7,518 nucleotides of DNA from Pirellulales bacterium (GTDB taxonomy: Bacteria > Planctomycetota > Planctomycetia > Pirellulales > Thermoguttaceae): contig JAUWWA010000078.1 in assembly GCA_030617125.1 (NCBI GenBank), forward strand, positions 1 to 7,518, written 5' to 3'. The translations under genes were made by a program, and so were the position numbers. Positions within the stretch are counted from its first letter, which is position 1. Each line of letters opens with the position of its first letter. Below the pieces are notes generated by a model. The model was not told the origin of the DNA, did not search any database, and worked only from the letters and a program-made list of their open reading frames with translations. Below are positions 6,034 through 7,518 of this stretch, in pieces.

Positions 6034-6147
6034 GTAGAAGAAACCGGCCACACAACTCGGGCCTCGATACGCGTTAAGAAACCCGCCCACGCCAAGGCAT
6101 CGATTCGATGGCCGTGGATCTCTCTGTCAGGCTCGGACCGGGTCGTC

Positions 6148-6177
6148 TTGAACGCGGATTGCAAGGTGGGGTAGAAT
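6148..6177 (+). promoter_or_regulatory. Candidate promoter of the HpcH/HpaI aldolase gene
   Basis: TTGAAC at 6148-6153 and TAGAAT at 6172-6177 are separated by 18 bases and match four and five of six consensus positions. Transcription would begin near 6184, giving an untranslated leader of about 130 bases before the aldolase start at 6318. Confidence 0.5.
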
Positions 6178-6195
6178 CACGGCCGCAGCCAGGAT

Positions 6196-6280
6196 GATCC
6201 CGACGGGGTCAAGCGGCCGGGCAAGTGGACCGTGGTTTCTCTTCACTTTCCGCGGCCACCTGCCCGGCCGAAAGGTGAAG
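6196..6280 (+). promoter_or_regulatory. Structured leader with competing hairpins upstream of the aldolase gene
   Basis: Three pairings are visible. H1: GATCCC (6196-6201) with GGGGTC (6205-6210), triloop GAC, one G-T wobble. H2: CGGCCGGGCAAGTGG (6214-6228) with CCACCTGCCCGGCCG (6256-6270), 14 of 15 pairs, extended past a bulged A by CCGTGG (6230-6235) with CCGCGG (6250-6255), which adds six pairs including one wobble. H3: CTTCACTTTC (6241-6250), mostly the H2 loop, is complementary to GAAAGGTGAAG (6270-6280) apart from one unpaired base. The right arm of H3 contains AGGTGA, a Shine-Dalgarno-like sequence. H2 and H3 share bases at 6250 and 6270 and are hard to form together, so they may be alternative states that expose or cover that site. 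No T-run follows H2, so it is not an intrinsic terminator. The switching role is inference. Confidence 0.5.
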
Positions 6281-6285
6281 AATCG

Positions 6286-6336
6286 ATGAACTGGTTATTA
6301 TATCCCTTTCGCCCACGATGGATACTGAGCTTCTAA
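6286..6336 (+). CDS. Possible 16-codon upstream frame overlapping the aldolase start
   Basis: AGGTGA at 6273-6278 stands 7 bases before ATG 6286, whose frame reads MNWLLYPFRPRWILSF and ends at TAA 6334-6336. It overlaps the first 19 bases of the aldolase gene in another frame. The aldolase ATG at 6318 has no Shine-Dalgarno of its own, so ribosomes from this frame could reach it by coupling. The peptide is hydrophobic and rich in Trp, Leu and Arg. It is short and may be fortuitous. Confidence 0.3.
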   Translation: MNWLLYPFRPRWILSF

Positions 6337-7103
6337 GACGCTTCAAGGATCAGCTTACACGGCGGCCCTTGTTCGGCCCATTTTGCAAGAGTTCCGATGC
6401 CGGCGTGATCGAGGCGCTCGGGCATGCCGGCTTCGACTTCGTCATCCTCGACATGGAGCATGGCCCGAACACGGTCGAGACAATCCAGCAACTGCTTCGC
6501 GCCGCCGAGGTGGTCGGCATCCTGCCGGTGGTGCGGGTGCCGGCCGCGGATGCCGAGATGATTTCCAAGGTCCTCGATGTTGGGGCGGCCGGCGTCCAGA
6601 TCCCACAGATTGCCAGCGCCGAAGACGTGGAGGCGGCCCGGCGCGCGGCCAAGTTCGCGCCGTCGGGCGAGCGCGGCGTCTGCCGCTTCGTACGGGCGGC
6701 TGGCTACTCGTCGACGGAAAAGAACGAGTACTTCAAAGAAGCCAATGAAGCGCTGCTGGTAATCCAAGTCGAAGGGCAAGCCGCATCGGACAACCTCGAG
6801 CACATCCTTGATGTCCCGGGGCCGGACGTCGTGTTCATTGGGCCCTACGACCTGTCGCAGTCTCTCGGGGTGCCCGGACAGATTGAGCACCCGCTTGTGG
6901 TGGAAAAAATGAACCAGATCGTCGACACCTGCCTGCAACGAGGCATCGTTGTCGGCAATTTCACGGAGACACCCGAGCAAACAGCATTCTGGACGAAGCG
7001 AGGATTGCGCTACATGTCCTTTTCCGTGGACATGGGTATCATGTACGAAGCGGGTAGGATGCTCGTGTCCGAGCTTCACCGCAACAGCGCGGTCACCGAT
7101 TGA
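6318..7103 (+). CDS. HpcH/HpaI-family aldolase (class II 2-oxo-acid aldolase)
   Basis: The 261-residue protein is a full-length HpcH/HpaI aldolase, a metal-dependent TIM-barrel enzyme. Family members reversibly cleave 4-hydroxy-2-oxo acids to pyruvate or a related oxo acid plus an aldehyde, in degradation of aromatic acids or of sugar acids such as 2-keto-3-deoxy-L-rhamnonate. Motifs follow the family order: AGFDFVILDMEHGP with the catalytic-region E47-H48-G49, VVRVP with the pyruvate-binding Arg73, GVQIPQI (92-98), SGERGVCR (116-123), the metal-ligand Glu152 in IQVEG, and the metal-ligand Asp178 in GPYDLSQSLG. All key residues seen are intact. The substrate cannot be told from sequence alone, so no symbol is given. 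ATG 6318 gives the usual length before the first strand; it lacks a ribosome binding site and is overlapped by a 16-codon frame. The 3' end overlaps the convergent flavin-reductase-like gene. Confidence 0.95.
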   Translation: MDTELLRRFKDQLTRRPLFGPFCKSSDAGVIEALGHAGFDFVILDMEHGPNTVETIQQLLRAAEVVGILPVVRVPAADAEMISKVLDVGAAGVQIPQIASAEDVEAARRAAKFAPSGERGVCRFVRAAGYSSTEKNEYFKEANEALLVIQVEGQAASDNLEHILDVPGPDVVFIGPYDLSQSLGVPGQIEHPLVVEKMNQIVDTCLQRGIVVGNFTETPEQTAFWTKRGLRYMSFSVDMGIMYEAGRMLVSELHRNSAVTD

Positions 7104-7518
7104 CCAATGCAGCCAGAATTTCGCCAAAATAAATCCTGTGGTAGTCATTTGCCGCGTAGTTATCCTGAATGGTCTTGTCCAGGAAACCGCTTGGATCCAT
7201 GTCTTGGTAGTATATTTTTCGACATTCAAGTATGAAACTCGCCTCGTGGTACGATGGGGCGGATACACGCTTGGATCCCTTCAAGGTGAGCCTTGTCTTG
7301 GACAATTTGTCGCCATCTCGCCCGGAAAGCGTGCCGAGTGTCTGCAAATCTTTACGGTACTTCTCGGGAAACGCGCATAGGGTGAATGAATCTGATCGCT
7401 CCATATACTTGCGCGTGTGTCGTTGAGGTCTTACGACAATTTGAGCAAAAGGCTTCGACCACATACAACCAATACTGCCCCATGCCACGGTCATCATATT
7501 GCAGTCATCAAGGGCGCC
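7093..7518 (-). CDS. Flavin-reductase-like (FMN-binding split barrel) protein, C-terminal part
   Basis: The frame is open through the right edge, so the start lies outside the window; the ATG pair at 7497-7492 is internal, because the codons before it (GALDDCN) complete the family pattern N-x-MT-x-x-WG. The 141 residues seen show NMMTVAWGSIG (7-17), the flavin-contact segment VVRPQRHT (28-35), FTLCAFPEKYRKDLQTLGT followed by SGRDGDK (65-71), ECRKIYYQD (98-106) and the final YHRIYFGEI (126-134). This fits the flavin reductase-like family, cytoplasmic proteins that bind FMN; members are NAD(P)H:flavin oxidoreductases or uncharacterised flavoproteins. About 40-50 N-terminal residues would be missing. 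It converges on the aldolase gene with an 11-base overlap of coding ends. Confidence 0.86.
   Translation of the reverse strand, partial: GALDDCNMMTVAWGSIGCMWSKPFAQIVVRPQRHTRKYMERSDSFTLCAFPEKYRKDLQTLGTLSGRDGDKLSKTRLTLKGSKRVSAPSYHEASFILECRKIYYQDMDPSGFLDKTIQDNYAANDYHRIYFGEILAALVNR

Larger units (their letters stand above)
5756..6317. other. 562-base regulatory gap between divergent HEPN-like unit and aldolase gene
   Basis: No well-supported gene lies here. On the minus strand it holds a strong promoter (6005-6033) and a leader of about 240 bases to the ATG at 5755. That leader has an inverted repeat (5909-5990), a GGAGGA at 5846-5841 and a 19-codon frame (5777-5836). A longer minus frame, 5833-6090 (GTG start, no Shine-Dalgarno), covers the promoter and is doubtful. 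On the plus strand it holds a promoter (6148-6177) and a structured leader (6196-6280) for the aldolase gene. A further compound dyad stands at 6087-6117: CCACG/CGTGG outside, and CATCGA/TCGATG inside. Confidence 0.5.

Noticed and set aside
6333..7268. 311-codon minus-strand frame over the aldolase gene
   Set aside because: Composition is that of an antisense shadow and the sense strand encodes a complete enzyme with all motifs.
1..7518. CRISPR array, insertion sequence, tRNA or rRNA gene
   Set aside because: I saw no regularly spaced repeats, transposase motifs, cloverleaf or rRNA signatures on either strand.

Overview
The window is a GC-rich bacterial chromosomal segment. Its gene content and protein style (a CpaE/CpaF/TadB/TadC set, a CpaF Walker B ending IGECRG, TTG and GTG starts, a trmL gene behind tadC) look most like a planctomycete, probably of the Pirellulales type. 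That placement is inferred from sequence style, not from a search.

Bases 1-4661, plus strand, hold the inner-membrane and cytoplasmic motor part of a Tad (tight adherence) type IVc pilus locus. In order these are the C-terminal part of a CpaE/TadZ localisation ATPase, a 394-base gap, the CpaF/TadA secretion ATPase, and the two platform proteins TadB and TadC. A TrmL-type tRNA wobble methyltransferase follows 16 bases after tadC. The cpaF-tadB-tadC-trmL gaps are 3, 7 and 16 bases, so this is one transcription unit. The gap between cpaE and cpaF is not empty: it holds a broken C-terminal piece of a response-regulator receiver domain and a compound stem-loop just before cpaF.

Bases 4662-6317 look like an accessory island. 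A minus-strand two-gene unit encodes an unrecognised 159-residue protein and an overlapping small helical protein that resembles HEPN-type proteins. A near-consensus sigma70-type promoter sits about 250 bases upstream, and a perfect GC dyad fills its 17-base spacer. The leader between promoter and first gene contains inverted repeats and a short reading frame with a strong ribosome binding site. This pair is the best candidate here for an undescribed system.

Bases 6148-7103, plus strand, hold an HpcH/HpaI-family aldolase gene with its own promoter and a roughly 130-base leader. The leader contains a very strong hairpin, a competing pairing that would cover a ribosome binding site, and a 16-codon reading frame overlapping the aldolase start. 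The right edge carries the C-terminal part of a flavin-reductase-like protein on the minus strand, whose 3' end overlaps the aldolase 3' end by 11 bases.
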